Positions 18,019 to 25,716 of a DNA stretch of 28,817 bases are shown here, in pieces. Every line of letters starts with the position of its first letter. Within the stretch, counting starts at the first letter, position 1. The position numbers were made by a program, and so were the translations under genes. Below the pieces are notes generated by a model. That model was not told the DNA's origin, ran no database searches, and worked only from the letters and a program-made list of their open reading frames with translations. This DNA is from a virus, in the IMG/VR virus record IMGVR_UViG_3300001282_000049, positions 1-28,817 of that record; one strand, given 5' to 3'.

Positions 18019-18438
18019 TTAAGGCATGATGATTTCAGGAGAACCTCCCAATAATCCAGTACCTTGCATATAAGTATCGTAATTAAATGTATCTGCATTG
18101 ATAGCATACATTTTTACAAAGTCTTCTACGTCTTTTTTATCCATTATGTAGTATTCAAAGAAGGAATTGATGGTAACACGTTGTTCTTTTACCTCTTTTC
18201 CATTCCCTCTCTTACCTACTTTCATGTATACTGGATCACCATTCTCATCAATTCTTGGCACCATGTGAAGTACTTCTTTTCCAAATCGAGAAATAACTGC
18301 AAGCAGTTTGCTTTCTGGATCAAATAGTACTTCTGCATATGGGCAATCCATAGATGCAGGAATCATTTTGAATGTTTTACTAGTACCCCAAGTACCATGT
18401 ACAAGAAGCATGTTCTTGCCTACTGAAGATGTTGTCAT
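18019..18438 (-). CDS. Conserved hypothetical phage protein (139 aa)
   Basis: 139 residues, ending IIMP. I do not recognise a named domain, but the text (LLVHGTWGTSKTFKMIP near the start, EVLFDPESKLLAVIS, then HMVPRIDENGDPVY and a C-terminal SFFEYYIMDKKDVEDFVKMYA) is of a type seen repeatedly in Bacteroidetes phage replication modules. It appears to be a beta-rich N-terminal half followed by a helical C-terminus, without catalytic residues that stand out. It is the only gene here followed by a strong intrinsic terminator, which suggests a high or separately controlled level of expression. A one-mismatch TAnnTTTG-like box (TTAATTTG) lies about 20 nt before the ATG. A DNA-binding or structural role is possible but not shown. 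Confidence 0.72.
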   Translation of the reverse strand: MTTSSVGKNMLLVHGTWGTSKTFKMIPASMDCPYAEVLFDPESKLLAVISRFGKEVLHMVPRIDENGDPVYMKVGKRGNGKEVKEQRVTINSFFEYYIMDKKDVEDFVKMYAINADTFNYDTYMQGTGLLGGSPEIIMP

Positions 18439-18464
18439 GTTGATTTTTGGTTTTAAAAGACAAA

Positions 18465-19028
18465 TTAAACTGTTAATTTACTAATTTGCAAATCTTTTAC
18501 AGATGCAATTAAGTTTTCCTTATCTAACTCAGGAGGATTGCATAATTCCCCTACTTTCACTAGTATATCTTTAGATACCCCTAATAAATCTGAGTATAAT
18601 CCAAAATACATATTAGGATACAAAAAGCTGTGCACATGGGTATATTTAACCGATTGCGCATAGAATTTTATAATCTTCTTTTTTAACTCAGGAGATAATT
18701 TAGAATACTTCCCTTTAGAAAAGTTTATTATGTCGTCATTAAAACTTTTAAAATCAAAAACATAAGCACCTAGACCGTCTTCAAGTTCAAAGAAATTATC
18801 AAATAAAGAATTCCCTAGAAGAAACTTATTTTCAAAAAATTTGAACTCTTTGTCCGATCTAAGGTAATATACACATACAACTTTTTTATCTTCTATGCTA
18901 TACTTGCCTTCCCAGGTTATATAGCATTCTTTTGGGACAATACTGTTGCCCATCTTAATACCCAATGCAGGATATAAGAATACTCTACTTTTCTGAAAGT
19001 AGTCTTTATACAATGATTTTATAGCCAT
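18465..19028 (-). CDS. Conserved hypothetical crAss-like phage protein (187 aa)
   Basis: 187 residues starting MAIKSLYKDYFQKSRVFLYP, a beginning I associate with a conserved but unnamed family in crAss-like phages; I cannot assign a function. The sequence is aromatic-rich (many Phe and Tyr), with FFENKFLLGNSLFDNFFELE and HVHSFLYPNMYFGLYSDLL segments, and has no signal peptide or membrane helix. It sits between the PD-(D/E)XK nuclease (18 nt upstream) and the 139-residue gene (26 nt downstream), so it very likely belongs to the replication operon. Confidence 0.72.
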   Translation of the reverse strand: MAIKSLYKDYFQKSRVFLYPALGIKMGNSIVPKECYITWEGKYSIEDKKVVCVYYLRSDKEFKFFENKFLLGNSLFDNFFELEDGLGAYVFDFKSFNDDIINFSKGKYSKLSPELKKKIIKFYAQSVKYTHVHSFLYPNMYFGLYSDLLGVSKDILVKVGELCNPPELDKENLIASVKDLQISKLTV

Positions 19029-19046
19029 AAATTAAATTTACAAGAG

Positions 19047-20051
19047 TTAGATAATAACTTTCCCTTGTGCTATAAATTCTGCAGGTTTACTAAAATCTCT
19101 TGAATTGTAATGCTGCTCTGCTACTGATAAGACATTCTCCAGTTTTTCTAACCATGTGTTTAGGGTAGAATCACTTATCTCAAATATCCCAACTTGTTGA
19201 TACTTATCAATTACAACAAAACTAAAGCTTACTTTCCAATTGTTATTTATTAAATCCTGTAGCTTATAGCTTACAAGGACACTATAAATTGCAGCTTGCA
19301 AATTATAGTTATAATACTCAATACTCTCTTTGAACTCACTTAAAGTTTTACTTGAAGTCTTAAGGTCATTAATAAATACAGTTCTTTTACCGTGGTCAAT
19401 TACTATATTATCAACAATACCTTTAAGTCCAAAGGGTTTATTTTTAACTGGTATCTCTATAGGTTGTTCGTTAAATATCTCTTGCATCTCAAAGTCTGAT
19501 GGTGTTAAACACATCAGCTCATTGACACTCTTGTTGTTTTTAATTATCTCTACAGATTTATTACAGCGGTCTAATGTCTCCTGATCTAACAAATCTTTAG
19601 AACCCTTTTCTTTAAGAAAGCTCCAATAAGATTTTACATCATCTGTAATGATCTTATCTATTCTTTGTTGATCAGTCTTTAAGGCTTGGTGCAGGTTAAT
19701 CTCTCTGAGAATCTCTAGGATTGATTCATTGTGTTCTTCTAATTCTCCCTCAACTATCTTCTTCTCATAGAAAAGCTTATCAATTACACTCTTTGTATTT
19801 GCACTGGGTAGATTGCTGGGTGAAACTATAAATTGGTTATTGAAACTTCCATTATCTAATATTAAACAATGGGTTACCTTCCCCTCTACTAGATGTTGAT
19901 CTAGTTTCTCTTCCCGCTCTTGCAGGATATAATGGTTGTAAAACAACCCTGGACTATACAATAATTTACTAAGACCTGAATAACTGAAACTAAAGGGTTG
20001 AGAATAAAACTTATCCTCAAGCCCCTTAGCATCAAGCTTTGTGTTTACCAT
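19047..20051 (-). CDS. PD-(D/E)XK superfamily nuclease (RecB/RecE/Cas4-like)
   Basis: 334 residues. The fold's hallmarks are in order: an N-terminal SYSGLSKLLYSPGLFYNHY helix of the type that begins RecE/RecB-like phage nucleases; EGKVTHCLIL (E56, H61), the G-x-x-x-H motif; GLKGIVDNIVID (D214); FINDLKTSS with the D-x-K pair D229/K231; and YYNYNLQAAIYSVL, carrying Q252 of motif IV. Such enzymes are 5'-3' exonucleases or endonucleases used in phage recombination, end processing and host DNA degradation. The length fits stand-alone phage exonucleases of this class. It lies 11 nt downstream of a 348-residue unknown and within the replication block, consistent with recombination-linked replication. 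Confidence 0.85.
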   Translation of the reverse strand: MVNTKLDAKGLEDKFYSQPFSFSYSGLSKLLYSPGLFYNHYILQEREEKLDQHLVEGKVTHCLILDNGSFNNQFIVSPSNLPSANTKSVIDKLFYEKKIVEGELEEHNESILEILREINLHQALKTDQQRIDKIITDDVKSYWSFLKEKGSKDLLDQETLDRCNKSVEIIKNNKSVNELMCLTPSDFEMQEIFNEQPIEIPVKNKPFGLKGIVDNIVIDHGKRTVFINDLKTSSKTLSEFKESIEYYNYNLQAAIYSVLVSYKLQDLINNNWKVSFSFVVIDKYQQVGIFEISDSTLNTWLEKLENVLSVAEQHYNSRDFSKPAEFIAQGKVII

Positions 20052-20062
20052 TACAAATGTAA

Positions 20063-21109
20063 TTAAAATGCGGGTTCATCTTCCTCAATGTTCAAAATTT
20101 CTTCATCATTTTCTTCAGTAGGGTTTTCTACAAAAGAAATCTTTGAAACTTTGAAATGCTCTAAACTTACTCTGTCTCTTATTTGATCATACGCAAGAGG
20201 CATTAGCATATTGATAGATTCTGGAGTTAAGAACTTCTTTGCTTTAAGAACATTAACTATTTCATCTAGATCAATATGTGTATAGTTTCTTCTACCATTT
20301 AGATCAAAGAACTCTACAAGAGATTTGAAATTGACATGATTTCTAAATCCAGAATCCCAGATTCTATAACCATAATTCATAAACAATAGTAGCAGATAAG
20401 GTGCTGATTTCTCATAGTCAGAATTAGCCATGATCTCCATAGCTATCTTAACATTTGAAGTCTCACCATTCTCAAGCATACTACTCAATTGCTTATACAT
20501 CTCTGTATCAATAACTACATCTTGGTTAAGAACCTTTAAGATATCATCTTGCATATAAACATTTTTGTTTACAAAAAGATCTCTAAGCAAGTTAAAATTT
20601 TCTTGAGAACAAAATTTTACATTACAATTGTCTATATCAAGTTTGAATCCATTAATATCAAAAGCATCACTATTATAATAGAAAAAGAAAATTTCATTGA
20701 CTCCCTCAGTCTCAATTGTCTTTCTAAAGTTCATTAGGTATGCATCATAAGAATAAGGTGTCTTTTTAATATGATTTTCAAATTTTTCAATAGTACAGTG
20801 ATATCCCCAATGATTAGTTATATGGGTATTCATAATGTTATTACTAATGAATGTAGCTGTTGCTTTATCTTTGTTTCTTGTTACTGAAGTATTATACTTT
20901 TCACAAAAAGATTTTACTTTAAATCTAGGAACGGTACAATCTTTAGTAAAGAATAACACATCACCAGATTTTGGTTCATATGTACTTTTAATAAAATCTT
21001 CTGCATTTTTTGATTTTGTAGTTTTATAACCTATTGTGTAGTCTATACCAGTAATTGATCCAGACCAATCTTTTCTTACCTGATCAATAATTACAATTTT
21101 AGTCACCAT
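20063..21109 (-). CDS. Hypothetical protein (348 aa) with shared helical module
   Basis: 348 residues; start overlaps the end of the upstream gene by 11 nt. No named domain is recognised. Residues 205-245 (from YKQLSSMLENGE to LLLLFMN) align without gaps to segments of two other proteins in this window (the 160-residue and 143-residue products), sharing M-L at positions 7-8, N at 15 and K-S at 30-31 of the segment. The N-terminal ~190 residues look alpha/beta with many aromatic residues (EIFFFYYNSDAFDINGF). The C-terminus is acidic (EENDEEILNIEEDEPAF), a tail often seen in DNA-mimic or protein-binding phage proteins. The operon context points to replication or recombination, but nothing shows a reaction. 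Confidence 0.7.
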   Translation of the reverse strand: MVTKIVIIDQVRKDWSGSITGIDYTIGYKTTKSKNAEDFIKSTYEPKSGDVLFFTKDCTVPRFKVKSFCEKYNTSVTRNKDKATATFISNNIMNTHITNHWGYHCTIEKFENHIKKTPYSYDAYLMNFRKTIETEGVNEIFFFYYNSDAFDINGFKLDIDNCNVKFCSQENFNLLRDLFVNKNVYMQDDILKVLNQDVVIDTEMYKQLSSMLENGETSNVKIAMEIMANSDYEKSAPYLLLLFMNYGYRIWDSGFRNHVNFKSLVEFFDLNGRRNYTHIDLDEIVNVLKAKKFLTPESINMLMPLAYDQIRDRVSLEHFKVSKISFVENPTEENDEEILNIEEDEPAF

Positions 21110-21581
21110 GTTCTATTAGTTTAAGTTGTTGAGGATCAGTATTATATACTTCATATTCAGGCTTAAGAGTAAGAGTTACTTCATAGAACTCATTCTTAAA
21201 GGTATTTTTATGAGTATTATAAATCTCCTGCTTTAATTGAGCCCAGATCCATGGAGTTAACCATCCCTTTTTTCTTAACCAAGAGGCAAAAGTTTTTTCA
21301 CTAGTGCCAATTAACCAAAATAAACTAGAGTCATCTCTAAACTTTCTACCTAACTTGGTTCTAAGATTGACCATGTTGTGTACATAATAACTATTCCTAG
21401 CAAGTTGCCATATCCAATAGATAGACTTTTCTACATTGCATTGAGTAAGCATTGTTTGAACCATTAAATGATTAGCCCTATCTTCACTCTTAAGCATTGC
21501 TAATATAGTTTCATAAGAGTCTTTATCTAAAATGATACCACCTCCTAAAGGAGGTGATACTAGTTTTTGTTTAGCACACAT
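21099..21581 (-). CDS. Hypothetical protein (160 aa) with shared helical module
   Basis: 160 residues. Residues 23-63 (from YETILAMLKSED to IWQLARN) belong to a 41-residue helical module also found in the 348- and 143-residue proteins of this operon. The rest (KFRDDSSLFWLIGTSEKTF and RKKGWLTPWIWAQLKQE) is Trp-rich and helical, without a family I recognise. The ATG lies one base after the stop of the HNH endonuclease gene, so the HNH gene has been placed immediately upstream without damaging this frame. The 3' end overlaps the next gene by 11 nt. Confidence 0.68.
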   Translation of the reverse strand: MCAKQKLVSPPLGGGIILDKDSYETILAMLKSEDRANHLMVQTMLTQCNVEKSIYWIWQLARNSYYVHNMVNLRTKLGRKFRDDSSLFWLIGTSEKTFASWLRKKGWLTPWIWAQLKQEIYNTHKNTFKNEFYEVTLTLKPEYEVYNTDPQQLKLIEHGD

Positions 21582-21582
21582 A

Positions 21583-22089
21583 TTATTTATTTAAGTATTC
21601 AGTCATTTTTGTTATTAACAAAGTATTGGTTTTTAATTTACCTAAAAGTAAGTTGCATGTTTTACATAATATACCTCTATAAATTCCAGTAGTATGATCA
21701 TGATCAACTACTAAAAAATCTTTTAAATCTTCTTGAGATTTTTCACAAATCATGCATTTGTTATTACATTTAAGTAGTTCTTCCTCATACTTTTCATAAG
21801 TAAAGAGAGTATTATCTGACAATTTTATGTTTTGTTTTTGCCAATAATACTCTCTTACATGCTTACGATTTTTAGATTGCCATTTTTTTGTAGAATTAAT
21901 TACTCTAGCTGGATTTTTATCATATCTTTCTTTATTTCTGATTTTAGTTCTTGGTAGTTTTTTTCTTGCTATTTCGCAAGTTTTACAATAAGCAAGTCTT
22001 CCATCAGGTCTATTAACAGATCTATAATAATCCTCTAAAGGTTTTATTTCTTTACAACCTGTACATTTTTTAGTTAAAATATTTGTCAT
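21583..22089 (-). CDS. HNH endonuclease, recombination endonuclease VII-like (free-standing homing type)
   Basis: 168 residues. The N-terminal zinc-binding half has CTGC (C9, C12) and CKTC (C35, C38) around KEIKPLEDYYRS, a beginning typical of Endonuclease_7 phage proteins. The C-terminal nuclease has CMIC (C113, C116), then VVDHDHTTGIYRGILCKTCN, the His-rich metal-finger of Endo VII/HNH enzymes. The protein is a nicking or double-strand DNase; in phages such stand-alone genes usually act as mobile homing endonucleases. Its insertion between the AAA+ gene and the 160-residue gene, lack of any role in the pathway around it and a TAnnTTTG box 19 nt before its ATG all support a selfish element with its own promoter. 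A role in Holliday-junction resolution, as for T4 gp49, is a possible alternative. Confidence 0.86.
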   Translation of the reverse strand: MTNILTKKCTGCKEIKPLEDYYRSVNRPDGRLAYCKTCEIARKKLPRTKIRNKERYDKNPARVINSTKKWQSKNRKHVREYYWQKQNIKLSDNTLFTYEKYEEELLKCNNKCMICEKSQEDLKDFLVVDHDHTTGIYRGILCKTCNLLLGKLKTNTLLITKMTEYLNK

Positions 22090-22108
22090 AGTTTTTAAAT
22101 ATATATGA

Positions 22109-22116
22109 CAAATGTA
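22109..22116 (-). promoter_or_regulatory. Putative Bacteroidetes-type -7 box (TACATTTG) before the HNH gene
   Basis: TACATTTG on the minus strand matches the Bacteroidetes -7 consensus TAnnTTTG and ends 19 nt before the ATG at 22089. It lies in the 57-nt gap after the AAA+ gene stop. I see no clear TTTG at the expected -33 position, so this is a half-supported promoter. Confidence 0.42.
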
Positions 22117-22146
22117 CTAAAATAAATGGCACTATAAAACTTTTAC

Positions 22147-22904
22147 CTACTTCATTGCCATTTTAAGAACATCAGGATTAGTTAAGAGAGTTTGGAACTT
22201 CTGTTTGTTACCATTAAGAACATCTCTTACAAGAATAAACTTCAGATCATTAGACAAAGTCTCTTCATCTGTAGAAAGTTTGATAAGTCTATCTGTTACT
22301 TTGCTAGTTACAGAATTATTTTCTGCATAATTAAGGGTAAAGTTGATCAATCTGCGGGTTAGAATAGTAGCAATATCTGCGCGATAATTATCACCTCTAC
22401 CTACACAGTTTCTCAATTCACCAATGATATAAGACTCATTGTCATGCAAAAGAATATCCTTTGGAGTTACCAATTTGTCAAGCTTATTATTAATAAACAT
22501 GCTAAACATAGTTGCAAACTCAGGTCCTACTGAACCTTCACCAATCATTTGAATCAGAGGAAGTTGTGCATCAAAATCCTGAATAGAACTAATAGAGTTA
22601 AAGAAAGTCATGATACTTCTTGGATTAGTATCATCCTTTACAAGCTCTGGGTGCAACATCAAGAAATTAATACAGCGACCATCTACATCTTGTTTCTCTG
22701 CCCACTTAGCCCACACTTCTACATCAAACTTAAAGTTCACTGTAATAAAGCGAGTTTTCTGAGCACCATCCAAACTAGTTACATTATAGTTGCCATCATC
22801 AGGATTAGTAGTCAATACAATGTGCCAGTTCTTTGGAAGACACCAAGAATAATAAGTTTGTGTCTCAATTAAAGTCATTGTTGCTTGCATGAATCTAGCC
22901 AATT
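22147..22904 (-). CDS. MoxR-like AAA+ ATPase, exon 2 (C-terminal part)
   Basis: This frame continues the ATPase begun at 24411 after a group I intron. It starts in the text ARFMQATMTLIE, which in MoxR-type AAA+ proteins directly follows Walker B and the TR/NR pair, and includes the sensor-1 region LTTNPDDGNYNVTS and the arginine-finger-like AQKTRF. The helical C-terminal domain follows (CINFLMLHPELV to DVLKMAMK). It has no plausible start of its own: the first ATG is internal to the conserved block and the frame lacks the P-loop. With exon 1 the protein is about 393 residues, a normal size. The exact first base is uncertain: 22904 gives an intron ending in G and an in-frame join with 23988, while 22918 is the alternative if exon 1 ends at 23984. 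Confidence 0.86.
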
Positions 22905-23165
22905 CATGTTTGTTATCTCTAAGGTTCTTTATCCTCAGATTCTATACTTTCTTTTGTTATAGGTATAGTTCAGACTATATCATCTATGATTTAAAGATAT
23001 TGGAATATCAAATCATAGTTCTGCGCTCTTGGATATTTTATCTTCAGCTCCACCTGGTAAGATTACTTTATCTAGTCGTTGCTCCTTCAACCTATTTCTA
23101 GGAAGCTTGGATCAGAGTTAACTACTTCTAGTCTTTCTCTGAGTTCACAGAATTTAATGCGGACA

Positions 23166-23921
23166 CTATTTATATTTCCATTTAAATCCACCAGCTGTTA
23201 AATTATTTTTTATAGCTCTGGTGATATTTTTGATATTAAGAGTTTTTTGTGCTTCAGTGATAGATTCCCACTCTTTTATAGGAGCGTTACTTAAATCTAT
23301 TTGTAACACCGGTCTTAATTTGTATTTTTTGTTAAGCTTATTAAGCTTGTCAACTTTAAAATAAGACCATCTATAATTATAAGCTGTATAGTTATCACCC
23401 CTCGCTGCAGAACATATAACAGAGTAATTATTTTTATCTCCAAAATATTCTGCTGCTTTAGTAGCATTTTCAAAAGATTTTATATACATACCTTCAAGAG
23501 AATACATATAAGTCTCTTTTTGATTGTAAATTTTCCTACCTTTTTTAAAGCTATTCTTTGCACCTATACTTAATCTTTCTTTATAGATTTTACTTCTCTT
23601 AATCTCAACAGGATCTAATATGTGGTTAATTCTGTAAGGTCTTTTTAATAGCTCTATATGATATTTTTCTCTTTCTAAAAGAAAGTTTTCATCACATATT
23701 TCTACTACATCATATGTCATATTATCTATTCCATACTTATCAAACAATCTTTGCATTGTTTGATTATGATGTTTATTCGATAATAAATCAACTAGATGAC
23801 CCTTTAATCTTTTACCTATACATTTAGAACTACCTATATACTTGTAGTCGTTAAACTGTATACAGTAAATACCACAGATTTTTAACCCTGTTTCTTCTTT
23901 TAATTTGGAAATGTGTTTCAT
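23166..23921 (-). CDS. GIY-YIG intron-encoded homing endonuclease
   Basis: 251 residues from the ATG at 23921, which gives MKHISKLKEETG; a longer upstream reading would run into two strong hairpins and has no ATG. The nuclease domain is clear: CGIYCIQFNDYKYIGSS holds both GIY and YIG, followed by GKRLKGH with the conserved Arg and by an ERE-type Glu (LLEREKYHIELL). The C-terminus has two NUMOD1/IENR1-like DNA-binding modules: MYSLEGMYIKSFENATKAAEY, and QIDLSNAPIKEW with ITEAQKTLN, each ending in a FKWKYK- or YRWSYF-type strand. Such enzymes cut intronless alleles of the host gene so that the intron is copied in. Stop TAG lies two bases before the intron's internal guide GUCCGC, so the gene appears to occupy the P1 loop, an uncommon location. 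Confidence 0.93.
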   Translation of the reverse strand: MKHISKLKEETGLKICGIYCIQFNDYKYIGSSKCIGKRLKGHLVDLLSNKHHNQTMQRLFDKYGIDNMTYDVVEICDENFLLEREKYHIELLKRPYRINHILDPVEIKRSKIYKERLSIGAKNSFKKGRKIYNQKETYMYSLEGMYIKSFENATKAAEYFGDKNNYSVICSAARGDNYTAYNYRWSYFKVDKLNKLNKKYKLRPVLQIDLSNAPIKEWESITEAQKTLNIKNITRAIKNNLTAGGFKWKYK

Positions 23922-23977
23922 ATTATATCTTTTTACAAAGATATAATTTTTTAGCAAAGCAAGCAAGTTTGCTAAAA
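23922..23977 (-). promoter_or_regulatory. Two tandem hairpins and a TATCTTTG box in front of the GIY-YIG gene
   Basis: Directly before the GIY-YIG ATG are two perfect inverted repeats: TTTTAGCAAA with TTTGCTAAAA (23949-23977, 9-nt loop) and ATTATATCTTT with AAAGATATAAT (23922-23947, 4-nt loop). The second abuts the ATG and contains TATCTTTG (23943-23936), a match to the Bacteroidetes -7 box TAnnTTTG. Hairpins that hide the start of intron endonucleases on long read-through RNA, but not on a short internal transcript, are known from T4; a similar logic is plausible here. Confidence 0.5.
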
Positions 23978-23983
23978 TTGTTT

Positions 23984-24411
23984 ATCCGCTTGGTATAATC
24001 ATCAAGAATTAGGATACCACCTTCTTTCTTATTATTGATCCACTCTGGAGCTGCATAACCCATGCGCTTATTACCGGTAGGTTTATACTGACTAGCTACA
24101 TATTGTGGAAGCAAACTCTCTGGAACCCACTTAACTGTTGTTTCTTTTACTACTTCAAACTCCTTAACTGGAAAACCTACCAAATCTGATAGATCTTCTA
24201 GCTCAGCCAAATTCAATCTTACAAGATCCATGTTAAGCTCTTTAGCAAGTTGTAGGATAGAACTTGTCTTACCAACACCTGCTGGACCCTCAACATTTAC
24301 AGTTACAGGAGTAGTTCCCTTCTCTTGAAGGATCTGATTATTTGCAATAATATGACGCATGAACCCTTTAAGTTCATCTGCATTAAGACTGATTTGATTA
24401 TTCTTTGCCAT
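23984..24411 (-). CDS. MoxR-like AAA+ ATPase, exon 1 (N-terminal part)
   Basis: Starts at ATG 24411, two bases after the stop of the VWA gene. The encoded part has Walker A GPAGVGKT (residues 42-49), the family's NLAELEDLSDLVGFPVKE, then GGILILDDYTK with Walker B (DD 137-138). Without the intron the frame would run into intron sequence and stop after 162 residues, losing sensor 1 and the arginine finger. MoxR-family AAA+ proteins work with VWA-domain partners to remodel or activate other proteins; here the VWA gene is the adjacent upstream gene. Exon 1 ends at 23984 by the P1 pairing rule, or at 23988 if the family-length protein join (TK then QLARFMQ) is right. Confidence 0.88.
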
Positions 24412-24413
24412 GT

Positions 24414-25413
24414 TTAGTTAAGTTGAATTTTTACACCTTTTAAATCTTCATTCATTGTTCCATTGGTGGAAATTGCCCATAATACCGGACCTCTACACTT
24501 CTCTGGAGCTGGAGCTTCGCCATCAGTAAAATATACTAGACAGCTATAATCTTTATGATGCTCATTGTAATAATCACATACTGGTTCAAAGCTCGTGCCC
24601 CCTCTACCATGTATGTGCATATCTTCGTTGATATTGAATTTACCTATGTGACTAATAGCTGTGTCACATTGTATCACCATAATATCTGTACCTGTTTTGT
24701 GTATGTGATAAAGCTCATTCATAAACTCCTTAAGCTCTGTTGTAGATACTGATCCAGAGGTATCTATACCTACTAGAATCCTTCTCTTAGGCTTAACCTT
24801 GAGACCTGGGGAGTCATCAAATCTATGATTCTCTTTTCTCCTAGTTCTTTTTACATATACTTGGGTAGAACCTCCTACAAATCTGCGTAAGAATCCTCTC
24901 CAATCAAATTTAGCTTCCTCTACTTCATTAAGTTTCTTAAGAATCTCAGCAAACTCTCCAGGTACAGTACCTCTAGATTTCTCTACTTGTTCTGCTACTT
25001 CTTTAAGAATGTGCCCTGTTTGTTGTTCAATCAACTTCTTAGTTGCTTCAGATAGCTTATCAAAGTCTTCCCAAGTACCATGATCAGGTAGATTTACTTT
25101 TACTTTTACATTACCATCCTTACCTTTAGATACTTCTATAGTCATTTGACCATCCCCCATAGCATCCATCATATCATCTAAATTAGGACAAGTACCTGGA
25201 TTATTAGCAGCTTGTTGAAGCTTTTCATAATAATAGTTAGTACCCTGCTTAGATAAAAGATTTAGCTCTGGGAATAGATCTAGTGTCATACCACCTTCTG
25301 GTAGCATATCTTTATCAATATATTGATTGATTTCTATGTCCATAGCCCAGTTAGCAATCATCTTATTTGTAAGGTGGTTATAACTAGTCAAATGAGAGAA
25401 ACCAATATGCAAT
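24414..25413 (-). CDS. DUF2201-type metallopeptidase/VWA protein, exon 2
   Basis: Continues from exon 1 at A25413, completing the codon CT|A so that HEL-LHIGFSHL is restored. Numbered in the spliced 405-residue protein: the zinc motif HELLH is 71-75; NKMIANWAMDIEINQYI, the conserved helix after it, follows at about 89-105; a charged linker runs to about 280; then comes a VWA-like domain with a complete MIDAS: DTSGS (290-294), GGTSF (344-348) and FTDGE (D370). This is the DUF2201_N plus DUF2201 architecture, a putative metallopeptidase fused to a VWA domain, often encoded next to a MoxR AAA+ ATPase as it is here. The target of this pair in phages is unknown. The TTG at 25412 could mimic a start but lies inside the zinc motif. 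Confidence 0.9.
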
Positions 25414-25716
25414 CATTTGTGTTAACTTACATTCTCATGTAAGATCAGACTATACCTTTACCCTTTGTCAAGGGTAGTTTATTGTAGTCGTTGAACCTCT
25501 TTCTTGGATTGTAACTCATAAGATAAGTATCAAATTTTTATTCACATTACCAAGAAATTTGGCTGCGGATTGTCCAATTCTAAACCTTTTTACTGTACTG
25601 CTTTGATTACAAGCACCATATAAATATTACTATTTGTACTTAGTAGTTTAGACTCTAAGGAGTTTCCCGCAATTTAAAACTTTTTACATGCACATTACTG
25701 TACAAGGAGCCCCTTG
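25414..25716 (-). ncRNA. Group I self-splicing intron (303 nt, no ORF) inside the HELLH motif
   Basis: No gene lies in this 303-nt stretch; on the minus strand it is a complete group I intron. P1: exon GAGCU pairs with intron GGCUC (25711-25707), with U25717 at the splice site in a U-G pair. P2: UGUAC with GUGCA. Core: AAUUGCGGGAAAC (25674-25662), AAUCCGCAGCC (25571-25561), CAACGACUACA and UAUAGUC, so P7 is GACUA (25489-25485) with UAGUC (25452-25448). P8 is UACCC with GGGUA, and P9 is CUUACAU-GAGA-AUGUAAG (25443-25426) with a GNRA loop. The intron ends in G at 25414. Removing 25716-25414 joins 218 and 1000 nt into a 1218-nt frame and rebuilds HELLHIGFSH. RNA folding and protein logic agree on the same bases. 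Confidence 0.95.

Larger units (their letters stand above)
22905..23983 (-). ncRNA. Group I self-splicing intron (about 1.1 kb) in the AAA+ gene, carrying a GIY-YIG gene
   Basis: The stretch from 22905 to 23165 has no gene but has a group I catalytic core, read on the minus strand. P3 is UUCUGUG (23152-23146) with CGCAGAA (23025-23019). P4 is UCAGAG (23142-23137) with CUCUGA (23117-23112). P6 is capped by CCUA-GAAA-UAGG. P7 is GACUA (23077-23073) with UAGUC (22977-22973), in the usual ACGACUA and AUAUAGUC contexts. P8 is a long hairpin at 23018-22984, and P9 is CUAUAC with GUAUAG. The extra ~45 nt between P7 and P3 suggests P7.1/P7.2 and subgroup IA. GCGGAU at the end of exon 1 pairs perfectly with GUCCGC (23164-23159), with the expected U-G pair, so P1 appears to enclose the endonuclease gene. 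The 5' junction (23988/23987 or 23984/23983) and 3' junction are not fully resolved. Confidence 0.85.

Noticed and set aside
18064-18327. Plus-strand open frames opposite the replication genes (for example 18064-18327, 22549-22872)
   Set aside because: They lie wholly antisense to genes with clear motifs, have unnatural Ile/Leu/Cys-rich composition and no recognisable families.
23921-23966. Longer N-terminus of the GIY-YIG protein starting near 23966
   Set aside because: It would begin at a TTG and translate through two perfect hairpins; the extra residues have no similarity to the family, while ATG 23921 gives a normal start.
22905-23987. Intein rather than intron in the AAA+ protein
   Set aside because: Stop codons lie between the exons in the protein frame and there are no intein splicing blocks; the intervening DNA is not translatable in frame.
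22147-24411. AAA+ gene as a pseudogene broken by an endonuclease insertion
   Set aside because: The sequence between the halves has a complete group I core with covarying-type pairings and the coding halves remain intact and alignable, so an intron explains it better than a disruption.
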